Assembly (NCBI RefSeq): GCF_014648355.1
Contig: NZ_BMQY01000005.1
Coordinates: 124,001 to 188,000 of the forward strand
DNA length: 64,000 nucleotides
Reading direction: 5' to 3'
From: Couchioplanes azureus
GTDB taxonomy: Bacteria > Actinomycetota > Actinomycetes > Mycobacteriales > Micromonosporaceae
The notes below the pieces were generated by a model, which was given only the letters and a program-made list of their open reading frames with translations, was not told where the DNA came from and made no database searches. Position 1 is the first letter of the stretch. Each line of letters begins with the position of its first letter. The position numbers were made by a program, and so were the translations under genes. Of this stretch, positions 30,713-38,784 are shown piece by piece.

Positions 30713-33286
30713 TTACGAAGCGCCGTCGGCTCGCAGCGGCACGATCGTGGCGGGCGCGGCGTCGGCCAGGTGCACCAGCGCCGGAATGATCTTGTCGACG
30801 GGCAGCGGACGGCTGAAGTGGTAGCCCTGTGCCGCCGTACATCCGAGGGCCAGCAGGGCCGCACGCTGCTCGGCGGTCTCCACTCCCTCGGCGACGACCC
30901 GGGCGCCCAGCCGGGCGCCGAGCTCCACCGCGCCGCGGACGACGGCGGCCGCGGCGGGCGAGTCCGTCATGTCGGTGACGAAGGAACGGTCCACTTTGAG
31001 CTCGTCGACCCGGACCCGGGTCACGAAGGCGAGCGAGGAGAATCCGGTGCCGAAGTCGTCTACCGAGATCTGCACCTGCATCTCTCGCAGCGCCGCCAGC
31101 ACCTCGTCCACGACACCCTGGTCGCTCACCGCCACCGACTCGGTGATCTCGAGGACCAGCCGCCCCGGTGCCATGCGGTGCCGGCGCAGGGCGTCGGCCA
31201 CCTGCGCCGGGAAGGTCGCGTCGAGCAGGCTGCGGGCCGAGACGTTGACCGAGACGGGTACGTCGACACCTGCCGCCGCCCACGCCGCGGCCGCCTCGAG
31301 GGCACGGTCCAGGACATAGCGGGTGAACGGGGCGAGCAGCTCGCCGACCTCCGCGGTCTCCACGAAGACGGCCGGCGTCAGCAGGCCGCGGCGCGGGTGG
31401 TTCCAGCGGATCAGCGCCTCCACCCCGGTCGGCGCGCCGGTGTCGAGGTCGACCTCGGGCTGCAGCATGAGGATGAGCTGGTCCTTCGCGGTGAGCGCGT
31501 CGTGCAGCTCGGCGGGGAGAGCAAGGTGGTCGGTGCTGCTGGCGTCGCGGGCGCTGTCATAGGCGGCGACGCCCACGTGCAGTTCCTTCGCCTGCTCCAG
31601 GGCGATGCCGGCCCGGCGGATCAGCTCGCTGAGGTCGGCGTGGCCGGCGCGCTCCACCACGACACCGACGGCGACCTCGAGAACCAGCCGCACTCCCCCG
31701 ATCTCGGTCGGCCGCCCGAGGCTGTCGGCGATCTCCCGGGCCCGCCGTACGGCCTGCGGCAGCGGGCTGGGCGCCTCCCGCAGGGCCGTCGCGGAGTCGG
31801 CAAGGGTCGCCACGGCGGGTAGCAGCAGGGCGAATTCGTCGTCACCGAGACGCGCCACGAGTTCTCCCTCGCAGGCGAGCTCGGTCAAGCGTGCGGCCAC
31901 CGTACGCAAGACGTCGTCGCCGGCCCCGTGACCGAGCGTGCCGTTGATCTCCCGGAAGTTGTTGAGATCCAGCAGCAGAACCGCGACGGCCCGGTCGCGG
32001 TGCAGCGAGCGCAGCAGCGCCTCGCCCTCGGCGAGCAGCGCGCGGCGGTTGGCGAGACCGGTCAGGTGATCGTGGACACCGTCGTGCGCGACCCGGGCGT
32101 CCAGCAGGGCGAGCCGCTCGTGCGCCGCCGCATCATGCAGCGCGCCGGCCAGCACGTCTGCGTATGCGGAAACAGCCAGCTCATCACGCGCGGCGGGCAT
32201 GGTCGGCTCGGCGAGCCAGACGGTCAGCCTGCCGACCGTCGCGCCGCCGACGGCCATGCTCCGCGTGATGACGGACCCCGGGGCGGCACCGGGCACCGCA
32301 TCGGGAGACGCCTCGCCAGAATAGCGCCGGTTGCCGGAGGCGGGCTCACTGTCCACAGACGCGGACGGCAGCGAGACCTCGATCTCGACACGCCGCGCCC
32401 CGAAGACGTCCAGGGCACCCCGCAGTCCGGCCTCGGCCACCGCGACCTCGGTCGGGCCGCCGAGGGTACGCGTGGCCCGCGCGAACGCCTCCCACACCCG
32501 GCGCTCCTCCTCGGCGCGCAGATGATACCGATAGGTCCGCTGCAGCAGCCACAGCACGGGCACCAGGGCGACGAGCCACAGCGGCTCGTTGACCAGGGCA
32601 TACAGCGCGGACAGTCCGACCAGGACGTTGCCGACGAACATCGGGAGCTTGGCATGCAGCGCCCGCGCGGCGATCTGGGCGGGCGGGGCGTCACGATGCA
32701 CCGACAGCGTCAGCAGGACAAGACCGAGGGTGACGGCAAGGTAGGTCGCGGCGCCGGCTATCAAGCCGACGTACGTACGCGTGCCGCTCATGGACGCGCC
32801 CGGACCGATGATCGCGTACGCGACGGGAACCGCCCCGCACGCCCCCAGGCTCAGGCAGGCCGCGAGATGAAGCACGTCGGCGACCGCCCGCCGGCCGTTG
32901 AGCCAGGTGACAAGAGACCAGGCGGCGGCCGCACCGACGAGGGTGGCGGCGGGCAGCCACCCGGGCGGCGCCAGCGCGAAGCCGAGCACGAACGCGGTCT
33001 CGCCCCAGGAGACGCTGACGGTCCCCCGCCCGACCCTCACCCGCAGCTGAGCGAGTTGCGCCAGGCCGGCGAGCACCAAGGCGGCCGCCACGCCGACGGC
33101 CGGCGGATGCGCGAGCGCCCGGGGTCGCTCCCACGGAAGCAGCACGGCGAGGACCGCGAGGACCACCGCGACGCCGACCACACCACCGGTCATCATCCGT
33201 ACGCCGGCACTGCGCCGGACAACCGCAGAGAGACGACCACCGGCGTCACGGCGAACGGAGGCGGAGAAGGCCGAGGACGACGTCAT
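30713..33286 (-). CDS. Membrane-bound GGDEF-EAL protein (probable c-di-GMP phosphodiesterase)
   Basis: An 857-aa c-di-GMP signalling protein. About seven helices fill residues 32-250, followed by a GAF-like linker (265-395). The GGDEF domain has DHLTGLANRR at 406 but the signature is GDDEF (481-485), so cyclase activity is doubtful. The EAL domain looks catalytic: VEALIRW (622-628), ITESVA, DDFGTGFSSL, LKVDRSFV and VVAEGVET. Hydrolysis of c-di-GMP, with GTP sensing by the degenerate GGDEF, is the likely role. ATG 33286 overlaps the stop of a repeat-peptide ORF (ATGA). Confidence 0.9.
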   Translation of the reverse strand: MTSSSAFSASVRRDAGGRLSAVVRRSAGVRMMTGGVVGVAVVLAVLAVLLPWERPRALAHPPAVGVAAALVLAGLAQLAQLRVRVGRGTVSVSWGETAFVLGFALAPPGWLPAATLVGAAAAWSLVTWLNGRRAVADVLHLAACLSLGACGAVPVAYAIIGPGASMSGTRTYVGLIAGAATYLAVTLGLVLLTLSVHRDAPPAQIAARALHAKLPMFVGNVLVGLSALYALVNEPLWLVALVPVLWLLQRTYRYHLRAEEERRVWEAFARATRTLGGPTEVAVAEAGLRGALDVFGARRVEIEVSLPSASVDSEPASGNRRYSGEASPDAVPGAAPGSVITRSMAVGGATVGRLTVWLAEPTMPAARDELAVSAYADVLAGALHDAAAHERLALLDARVAHDGVHDHLTGLANRRALLAEGEALLRSLHRDRAVAVLLLDLNNFREINGTLGHGAGDDVLRTVAARLTELACEGELVARLGDDEFALLLPAVATLADSATALREAPSPLPQAVRRAREIADSLGRPTEIGGVRLVLEVAVGVVVERAGHADLSELIRRAGIALEQAKELHVGVAAYDSARDASSTDHLALPAELHDALTAKDQLILMLQPEVDLDTGAPTGVEALIRWNHPRRGLLTPAVFVETAEVGELLAPFTRYVLDRALEAAAAWAAAGVDVPVSVNVSARSLLDATFPAQVADALRRHRMAPGRLVLEITESVAVSDQGVVDEVLAALREMQVQISVDDFGTGFSSLAFVTRVRVDELKVDRSFVTDMTDSPAAAAVVRGAVELGARLGARVVAEGVETAEQRAALLALGCTAAQGYHFSRPLPVDKIIPALVHLADAAPATIVPLRADGAS

Positions 33287-33696
33287 GCCACCACCCGGCC
33301 GATCCGGTGCGGAAGCAACCGGCCATGCTCGGTGCCGCACGTTCTCGTGGCCCGACAGGATCTCGTGGGCCGGCTCGTTCTCGTGGGCCGGCTCGTTCTG
33401 GTGGGCCGGCTCGTTCTGGTGGGCCCGCTCGTTCTGGTGGGCCCGCTCGTTCTGGTGGGCCCGCTCGTTCTGGTGGGCCCGCTCGTTCTGGTGGGCCTGC
33501 TCGTTCTGGTGGGCCCGCTCGTTCTGGTAGGCCCGCTCGTTCTCGTGGGCCAGCCCGATGGCGGGGCAGCTGTGCCCGGCGGCTGCGGCGCGCTGAGCAG
33601 TGGCACAGGAGGATGCACGTGCATCTGCAGTGGAGGAAGCGGGGGGCTGATGATGGTCACCGGTTGCCCCCCTTTCCGCGCAGGGTCGAGGGACAT
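33283..33696 (-). CDS. PTRTSG hexapeptide-repeat protein coupled to the GGDEF-EAL gene (putative)
   Basis: A 137-aa frame starting at ATG 33696, with GGGGGG six bases upstream. A Pro-rich start (SPPLPPLQMHVHPPVPLL) leads into about a dozen PTRTSG or PTRTSR units and a basic, Cys-containing end. There is no signal peptide or membrane segment. Its TGA overlaps the ATG of the GGDEF-EAL gene, and the 18-bp repeat preserves the frame, both favouring a real gene. Against it, the plus-strand frame over the same DNA is open too, and the composition is extreme. No family recognised. Confidence 0.45.
   Translation of the reverse strand: MSLDPARKGGQPVTIISPPLPPLQMHVHPPVPLLSAPQPPGTAAPPSGWPTRTSGPTRTSGPTRTSRPTRTSGPTRTSGPTRTSGPTRTSGPTRTSRPTRTSRPTRTSRPTRSCRATRTCGTEHGRLLPHRIGRVVA
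33341..33553. repeat. 18-bp tandem repeat, about 11 units
   Basis: CTCGTTCTGGTGGGCCCG recurs every 18 bp from 33374 to 33536, with slightly diverged copies to the left. Being a multiple of three, it encodes PTRTSG on the minus strand. Confidence 0.9.
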
Positions 33697-33840
33697 CAAA
33701 GCCCCCCGGCGGAAGGCTAAGCCAATCCGGCGGAACGCAACAGGGGTAGGCGGCGAAGCATTGTCGATGGCCGGATCGCCGCAGGTCTCCGACGTCGCAG
33801 GTCAGGACCCCTCGACACAGTGGACCGCAGCCGTGAGTAA

Positions 33841-34197
33841 CTAGGCGCGCTCGCCGCGGTCAAGGTCATCCGACCGGGTCCGCCCGGACGCCGGGCGCTT
33901 GACCTCGCCGTCCGCAACATCGCCCTCCACAGTGGAGTTCTCCGCGCCGCCGGAGGACGACCCGGGCGTCACCTCACTGCGAGCGAGATCGGCATCCAGC
34001 CGGGCGATCTCCGCCTGCCGCGCGACATCCTGCTCGTCGGGAAAACTGTCGGGAAGCCGACGCAACCGCTTGTTCATGTTGCGAATCAGCAAAACGGTCG
34101 CTACCGACAACAACACGATGATGAAGAGGCCCATCGGCCCGGCCAGGCCGCCGGACCGGGTGTCTCCGAAGTTGTTGACCGCCACGACAAAGTTCAC
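33841..34197 (-). CDS. Small single-pass membrane protein (118 aa)
   Basis: One N-terminal membrane helix (about 22-40, MGLFIIVLLSVATVLLI) is followed by a basic RNMNKRLRRLPDSFP, a charged helix and an acidic, disordered C-terminus ending RTRSDDLDRGERA. The positive residues after the helix predict a cytosolic tail. GTG 34197 is the likely start; it directly follows GGGGG, so initiation may instead occur at the internal ATG of MGLF. It sits downstream of mca on the same strand, where other actinobacteria often carry small membrane proteins. Function unknown. Confidence 0.65.
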   Translation of the reverse strand: MNFVVAVNNFGDTRSGGLAGPMGLFIIVLLSVATVLLIRNMNKRLRRLPDSFPDEQDVARQAEIARLDADLARSEVTPGSSSGGAENSTVEGDVADGEVKRPASGRTRSDDLDRGERA

Positions 34198-34319
34198 CCC
34201 CCAACGGTACGCCCCTCGCCGCCTCCCGTGACCCCGGGCTCCCGCAGGCGGCAAAGGGCCGCCGTCCGCCCCGACAAGTCCGGACACCGCGCCCATCTCT
34301 CCGCCACCGCATGAGCCCG

Positions 34320-34565
34320 TCCACGAACCGCGTAAGCAGGTCCCTGACACGGCGTGAGCGCCCGCGGCGCCACTTCAGCCCGTCCAGAACGCCGCTTCCA
34401 GCCCGTCCACGACGCCGCACGACCGACCGCAGCACCGCGTAAGCGTCTACGGCACCGCGTAAGCGCGTGCGGCATCCGGGCGAACGTCCACGGCACCGCC
34501 CCAGCGCCCGTGGCATTCCGTGAGCGCCTACAAACACCGCACAAGCGCCTGCAGCACCGACTGAG
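34320..34565. repeat. Degenerate 20/21-bp repeats in the mca downstream gap
   Basis: Elements like GCACCGCGTAAGCGCCTACG start at 34432, 34452, 34472, 34493, 34513, 34534 and 34554, with more decayed copies to the left. They fill part of the 613-bp gap between mca and the small membrane protein gene. The rest of that gap (34198-34319 and 34566-34810) shows no credible gene. Confidence 0.65.
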
Positions 34566-34810
34566 CCATCCATGCCCAGACGATGACAAATCCCGACAAG
34601 CCGCCAATTGACGCAGAGACGCGAAACGCTGACCAGGCGGGCCGGCGCCGAGCTTCACCCGGCCAGGCAGCGCACGACGACGAGGATTCCCTCCGATCCC
34701 GGGCACCGCACGGGAACCAGGATCCGCCCCCGCTCGGAGGCAGCGCACGCAGACCTACATCTCTGCCCCAGCCCGCGAGCAACGCGCGGGACGGGGGCGA
34801 CGGCTCGGTG

Positions 34811-35692
34811 TCAGCCGACCTCGACGGACTCGCGGATGCCCGCGAACAGGTCGGACTCCGGCGCCGGGCTGTCGACCAGCGAGCGCGCCAGCTCGAAGTC
34901 CTCCGTCGGCCACACCTTCTGCTGCAGCTCCAGCGGCACGTGGAACCAGAACCCGTCCGGGTCCACCTGCGTGGCGTGGGCGCGCAGCGCGTTGTCACGG
35001 ATCTCGAAATACTCTCCGCACTCGATCCGCGTCGTGATCTTGTCGCCGCGGTCGGGCCGGTCCTGCGCCTTCTCCAGCCACTCCGCGTAGGGCGACTCCA
35101 GGCCGGCGGCCAGCATGCCCTCGTGCAGCGCGAGCATCCGCGCCCGGCTCCAGCCGGCGTTGTAGTAGAGCTTCAGCGGCTGCCAGGGCTCGCCCAGCTC
35201 GGGGTACTTCTCCGGATCGCCGGCGGCCTCGAACGCGACCACCGAGATCTTGTGGCACATGATGTGGTCCGGGTGCGGGTATCCGCCGTTCTCGTCATAC
35301 GTGGTCATCACGTGCGGCTTGAACTCACGGATCAGCTTGATCAGCGGAATCGCGCCCTCGGCCGGGTCGACCAGGCCGAAGCAGCCCTCGGGCAGCGGCG
35401 GAAGCGGATCGCCCTCGGGCAGTCCCGAATCCACGAAGCCCAGCCAGGCCTGCTTGACGCCGAGGATCTCGCGGGCGCGGTCCATCTCCCGGCGGCGGAT
35501 GTTCGTGATGTCGGCCAGCACCTCGGGCCGGTCCATCTTCGGGTTGAGCACGCTGCCGCGCTCCCCGCCCGTGCACGTGGCGACCAGCACCTCGACGCCT
35601 TCGGCGACGTAGCGGGCCATGGTGGCCGCGCCCTTGCTGGACTCGTCGTCGGGGTGCGCGTGCACCGTCATCAGACGCAACTGCTCAGCCAC
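34811..35692 (-). CDS. mca: Mycothiol S-conjugate amidase
   Basis: A 293-aa zinc amidase of the LmbE/MshB family that cleaves mycothiol S-conjugates to release mercapturic acids, a detoxification step specific to mycothiol-producing actinobacteria. The metal and catalytic motif VHAHPDDESSKGAATMARY is at residues 10-28, and GGYPHPDHIMCHK supplies the second His ligand. The long C-terminal region with AEWLEKAQDRPDRGD distinguishes Mca from MshB. The GTG start at 35692 is divergent from the DUF4307 gene with a 110-bp gap. Gene order mca, DUF4307, greA matches the M. tuberculosis Rv1082-Rv1081c-Rv1080c region. Confidence 0.95.
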   Translation of the reverse strand: MAEQLRLMTVHAHPDDESSKGAATMARYVAEGVEVLVATCTGGERGSVLNPKMDRPEVLADITNIRRREMDRAREILGVKQAWLGFVDSGLPEGDPLPPLPEGCFGLVDPAEGAIPLIKLIREFKPHVMTTYDENGGYPHPDHIMCHKISVVAFEAAGDPEKYPELGEPWQPLKLYYNAGWSRARMLALHEGMLAAGLESPYAEWLEKAQDRPDRGDKITTRIECGEYFEIRDNALRAHATQVDPDGFWFHVPLELQQKVWPTEDFELARSLVDSPAPESDLFAGIRESVEVG

Positions 35693-35802
35693 TGATCTCT
35701 CCCTCGACCGGGCCTGTTGTCGCAGGCCCGGCTCCGGCTGCGAAGATGGACACGGCCATTCTGGCCGATGGCACCGACACTTTTCGCAGGAGAGGCCCCC
35801 TG

Positions 35803-36222
35803 GTGAGCGAGACGCGCGCCACAGCGCCGGTATTCCCGCCGGGTCGTTACGGCCGGCGCCGCGACGGTCGCCGACGTCTGCTCGTACCCGTGATCTTCGC
35901 CGTGGTGGTCGCGGTCGTCGCGGTGACCCTCGCCGTCCGCCTCTACCAGCAATACGGCAGCCCGCACTACGACGCCCAGATCATCCGATGGACCGGGGCG
36001 ACAGAAACCCAGATAACCATCGATTTCACCGTACGGGTGCCCGCCGGCGCCGCGGCGACCTGCGACCTGCGGGCGCGTGACTATGCGGGCAATCAGGTCG
36101 GCATCCGGACAGTGACCGTACGGGCGGCCGCCGGCGGCAGCACGATCGAGGCATCGGAGGTCGTGCCCACCACCGCCAAGGCCTTCGTCGGCGAGGTCCT
36201 CCGCTGCCGCCCAGCCGCCTGA
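35803..36222 (+). CDS. DUF4307 membrane protein
   Basis: A 139-aa protein with a basic N-terminus (RYGRRRDGRRR), one membrane helix (about 28-48, LLVPVIFAVVVAVVAVTLAV) and an extracytoplasmic domain of about 90 residues with two Cys (TCDLRARDYAGNQVG and VLRCRPAA) that could form a disulfide. This is the Rv1081c-type protein that sits between mca and greA in actinobacteria. AGGAGAGG seven bases before GTG 35803 decides the start, although the frame is open 57 bp further upstream. Function unknown. Confidence 0.85.
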   Translation: MSETRATAPVFPPGRYGRRRDGRRRLLVPVIFAVVVAVVAVTLAVRLYQQYGSPHYDAQIIRWTGATETQITIDFTVRVPAGAAATCDLRARDYAGNQVGIRTVTVRAAAGGSTIEASEVVPTTAKAFVGEVLRCRPAA

Positions 36223-36469
36223 CGCCGCCCGCCCACCGGGACGAAACGGCTGTTCGGCGAGCAGGGAAGCCTCGGCCGCGGCGCGCAGGCCTCCGTCGCA
36301 TCGTCCGGCTCAGCGGCCGCCACCGGGCGGAAACTGTCGGACCCGCACGCTACAAAAGATAGGAACGCACCGGCGCCCGCCGGCGAGTTCCGGCGCCGCA
36401 AAGGATCCGCCCGCGGATCAACCGTTCACCGTGCGTTATCGAGCGAACCAGCCGCAGGCACACCGCTGG

Positions 36470-36475
36470 TAAGCT
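36470..36475 (+). promoter_or_regulatory. Possible -10 box of greA
   Basis: TAAGCT lies 46 bp before the greA start in a locally A/T-richer stretch and fits the actinobacterial TAnnnT -10 consensus. No convincing -35 hexamer is seen, which is common for this group. Confidence 0.3.
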
Positions 36476-36521
36476 AGGTGATTCGCTCCGTACGCCTGTC
36501 CCGCCCCAAGGAGAAGAGTCT

Positions 36522-37016
36522 GTGACCAGTTCAGAAGCGTCGAAGACCTGGCTCTCCCAGGACGCTTACGACCGGCTGCAGGCCGAGCTCGACGAGTTGA
36601 TCGCAGCCCGGCCGGCCATCGCCGCCGAGATCAACGCCCGCCGCGAGGAGGGCGACCTGCGGGAGAACGGCGGCTACCACGCCGCCCGTGAGGAGCAAGG
36701 CAAGCAGGAAGGCCGGATCCTCTACTTGAAGGAGTTCTTGCGCAACGCCGAGGTCGGCGAGGCCCCGACGGCCGACAAGGTCGCTCCGGGCATGGTCGTG
36801 ACGATCTACTTCGACGAGGACAAGACCGACACGGAGAAGTTCCTCCTCGGCTCCCGGGAGATCGCCTCGACGACCGACCTCACGGTGTACAGCCCGGAGT
36901 CGGCCCTCGGCGTGGCAATCCTCGGCGCGGCCAAGGGCCAGACCGTGACCTACACCGCCCCCAGCGGCGCGGACATCAAGGTCACCGTCGTCGACTTCTC
37001 ACCGTTCGGCGCCTGA
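36522..37016 (+). CDS. greA: Transcription elongation factor GreA
   Basis: A 164-aa GreA. The N-terminal coiled coil (about 10-80) carries the tip region INARREEGDLRENGGYHAAREEQG with the acidic residues that project into the RNA polymerase channel and stimulate cleavage of backtracked RNA. The C-terminal FKBP-like domain includes FLLGSRE and ILGAAKGQTVTYTAPSG. GTG 36522 is preceded by AAGGAGAAGAG. Gene order with DUF4307 and mca is conserved in actinobacteria. Confidence 0.96.
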   Translation: MTSSEASKTWLSQDAYDRLQAELDELIAARPAIAAEINARREEGDLRENGGYHAAREEQGKQEGRILYLKEFLRNAEVGEAPTADKVAPGMVVTIYFDEDKTDTEKFLLGSREIASTTDLTVYSPESALGVAILGAAKGQTVTYTAPSGADIKVTVVDFSPFGA

Positions 37017-37330
37017 TCCGCCCACCGGACCCCGCTGCATCCGCCCACCGGAGCACACCGCGGACGGGGGCGCGCGCAACACCGACGCGCCCCCACGGCG
37101 TCTCCCTCGGGCGAGAAGCAGTGCGGCCCTGACCAGAAAGAGCGACGCCGGCTCGTCTCGAAGGGAGCGCGGCCGGAATCGAGCACGCCTCGAAACCGGC
37201 CGGCCAGCTAGCCGCGCCGCCCCGAAAGCCTGCCGGCCAACCCAAGCGCGGCCACGAGACCAGACGGCCCGACCCCGTGCGCGCAAGACCGGCCGGCCGA
37301 ACCGCGGTGCGGCCAGTAGGTGCCGGCCAC

Positions 37331-37500
37331 GCTGTGCCGCTTGTGGGCGCCCGCCAGGCTGTGCGGCTTACTGGGCACCAGGCTGTGCGACTCGTAGGCG
37401 CCCGCCAGGCTCTGCGACTCATAAGCTGTGCGACTCATAAGCGCCGACCAAGCTGTGCGACTCATGGGCGCTCGCCAGGCTGTGCGGCTAGTGGGCGGCG
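37331..37500. repeat. 27-bp repeats between greA and the M48 protease gene
   Basis: GCTGTGCGGCT or a close variant followed by GGGCGCCCGCCAG recurs at 37331, 37358, 37382, 37409, 37425, 37452 and 37479 (spacings 27, 24, 27, 16, 27, 27). The last unit contains the TAG stop of the protease gene. The rest of the 471-bp gap (37017-37330) has no recognisable gene or terminator. Confidence 0.75.
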
Positions 37501-38723
37501 GCCAGGTCGCGGCGGGCCTGTTCCATCGGCCCGGCGATCTCCTCGTCGATGCGGGCCGACTGCGACTCGGTCAGCGTGACCTCCGCCGGCAGGTGCGGAC
37601 GGCACTGCAGCATCGCGGCGCGCAGTCCCGTCGGCGGATGCGACGCGAACAGCGAAGCCTCCTCCCGCCGGCTCAGCTGGCGCAGCAGGGGCAGCGACCC
37701 GGCCAGATTCCGGCGTACGGTGTCCGCCGCCTCCCGCCAGGCGGCACCCGCTCGCCGGGCTCGGGCCTCGCGGCAGATCACCGTCTCCAGCGCGTCGGTG
37801 ACGAGGAACATGTCCATCATGCGCACCGCCGCCGGGGTGCCTGCCGCCCGCGCGGCAAGGGCGTCCGCGAGATACTCGGCGCGCTGGGAGTCTCGCTGGC
37901 TCAGCGACACCACGAGCAGGTGCAGTGCCCGCACCACGCGGAACAACACCCACTGGGCGGCGCCGACGATCAGGTCGTACAGGCCGCTTCCCCGGGGCAG
38001 GTACGGCCGGGTCAGGCTGGCGAGCTCGCCGAGCGTCGTGAGCGCCATGGTCTGCAGCGGGAGCCGGCGGACGTCACCGTTGACGAAGTGGCCGAGTTCG
38101 TGGCCGAGCAGGGCCACCCGCTCCTGCGGGTCGAGGGCCGCCCACAGCGGTACGCCCAGCACCAGCACGCGGCGCCGGCGGATGCCCACCGCGGTGGCGT
38201 ACGCGTTGATCGACGAGTCGACGCCGACGATGTGCGGCACCGGCGCTCCGGTGGCCGCCGCCACCCGCTCGATCAGGGCGAAGAGCTCCGGCGCCTCCTC
38301 CGGCGACAGCACCTGAGCCTCGCCCGGGCCGGGAAAGCGGGGACGCAATGCCACGGCCAGGCCCAGCAGCGCGACGCCGGGCAGGATCGTCAAGCGCGGG
38401 AAGTCGTACGTGATCAGCCAGATCCCCGCGGCGGCGGCTGCGGCGACGCACAGCAGCATCACCACGGCGAGCGCCATGATCGCTGCCCGGGCCATGGTGA
38501 ACGTGCGGGGTGCGAGCGGGCCGTGCGCCAGCGCGCGGAACTGGCTTTCGTTCAGGCGCCAGGCGATCCGGTGGGTGGCCCGGTCCGCCCAGCGCCAGCC
38601 GATCTCCGGGTGGCGCCGGTCCGGCTCGAACGCGGCCAGGCCCCATTCGCATCGGGGGCACCAGGGCTCGGCGCCGCGGGCGGTCGACAGGGCGGTCGCG
38701 CAGCGGGGACAGGACGTGATCAC
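37488..38723 (-). CDS. M48-family membrane metallopeptidase with N-terminal zinc ribbon
   Basis: A 411-aa HtpX/Ste24-like protease. An N-terminal zinc ribbon (Cys5, Cys8, Cys22, Cys25) precedes two membrane helices (about 78-104 and 110-126). The catalytic HELGH is at 208-212, with a downstream RAEYLADALA supplying the third zinc ligand. Such proteases degrade damaged membrane proteins from the cytosolic side. The zinc ribbon is not part of classical HtpX and may be regulatory. It follows ilvA by 61 bp on the same strand. GTG 38723 is the start at the ribbon. Confidence 0.88.
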   Translation of the reverse strand: MITSCPRCATALSTARGAEPWCPRCEWGLAAFEPDRRHPEIGWRWADRATHRIAWRLNESQFRALAHGPLAPRTFTMARAAIMALAVVMLLCVAAAAAAGIWLITYDFPRLTILPGVALLGLAVALRPRFPGPGEAQVLSPEEAPELFALIERVAAATGAPVPHIVGVDSSINAYATAVGIRRRRVLVLGVPLWAALDPQERVALLGHELGHFVNGDVRRLPLQTMALTTLGELASLTRPYLPRGSGLYDLIVGAAQWVLFRVVRALHLLVVSLSQRDSQRAEYLADALAARAAGTPAAVRMMDMFLVTDALETVICREARARRAGAAWREAADTVRRNLAGSLPLLRQLSRREEASLFASHPPTGLRAAMLQCRPHLPAEVTLTESQSARIDEEIAGPMEQARRDLAAAH

Positions 38724-38784
38724 GGCTCGAGAGTTTGCCGCATCCTGCCCCTTCGCCGCTGTCCCACAACCGGACAGGGGGAGG

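Noticed and set aside
31928..33844. 638-aa plus-strand frame opposite the GGDEF-EAL gene, ending in a Leu/Val-rich repeat
   Set aside because: It is antisense to clear GGDEF-EAL domains, its codon-position composition is that of a shadow frame, and no homology is recognisable.
33841..34573. Longer minus-strand frames extending the small membrane protein upstream
   Set aside because: The added sequence comes from the degenerate 20/21-bp repeats and lacks a consistent start; the membrane helix begins just after GTG 34197.
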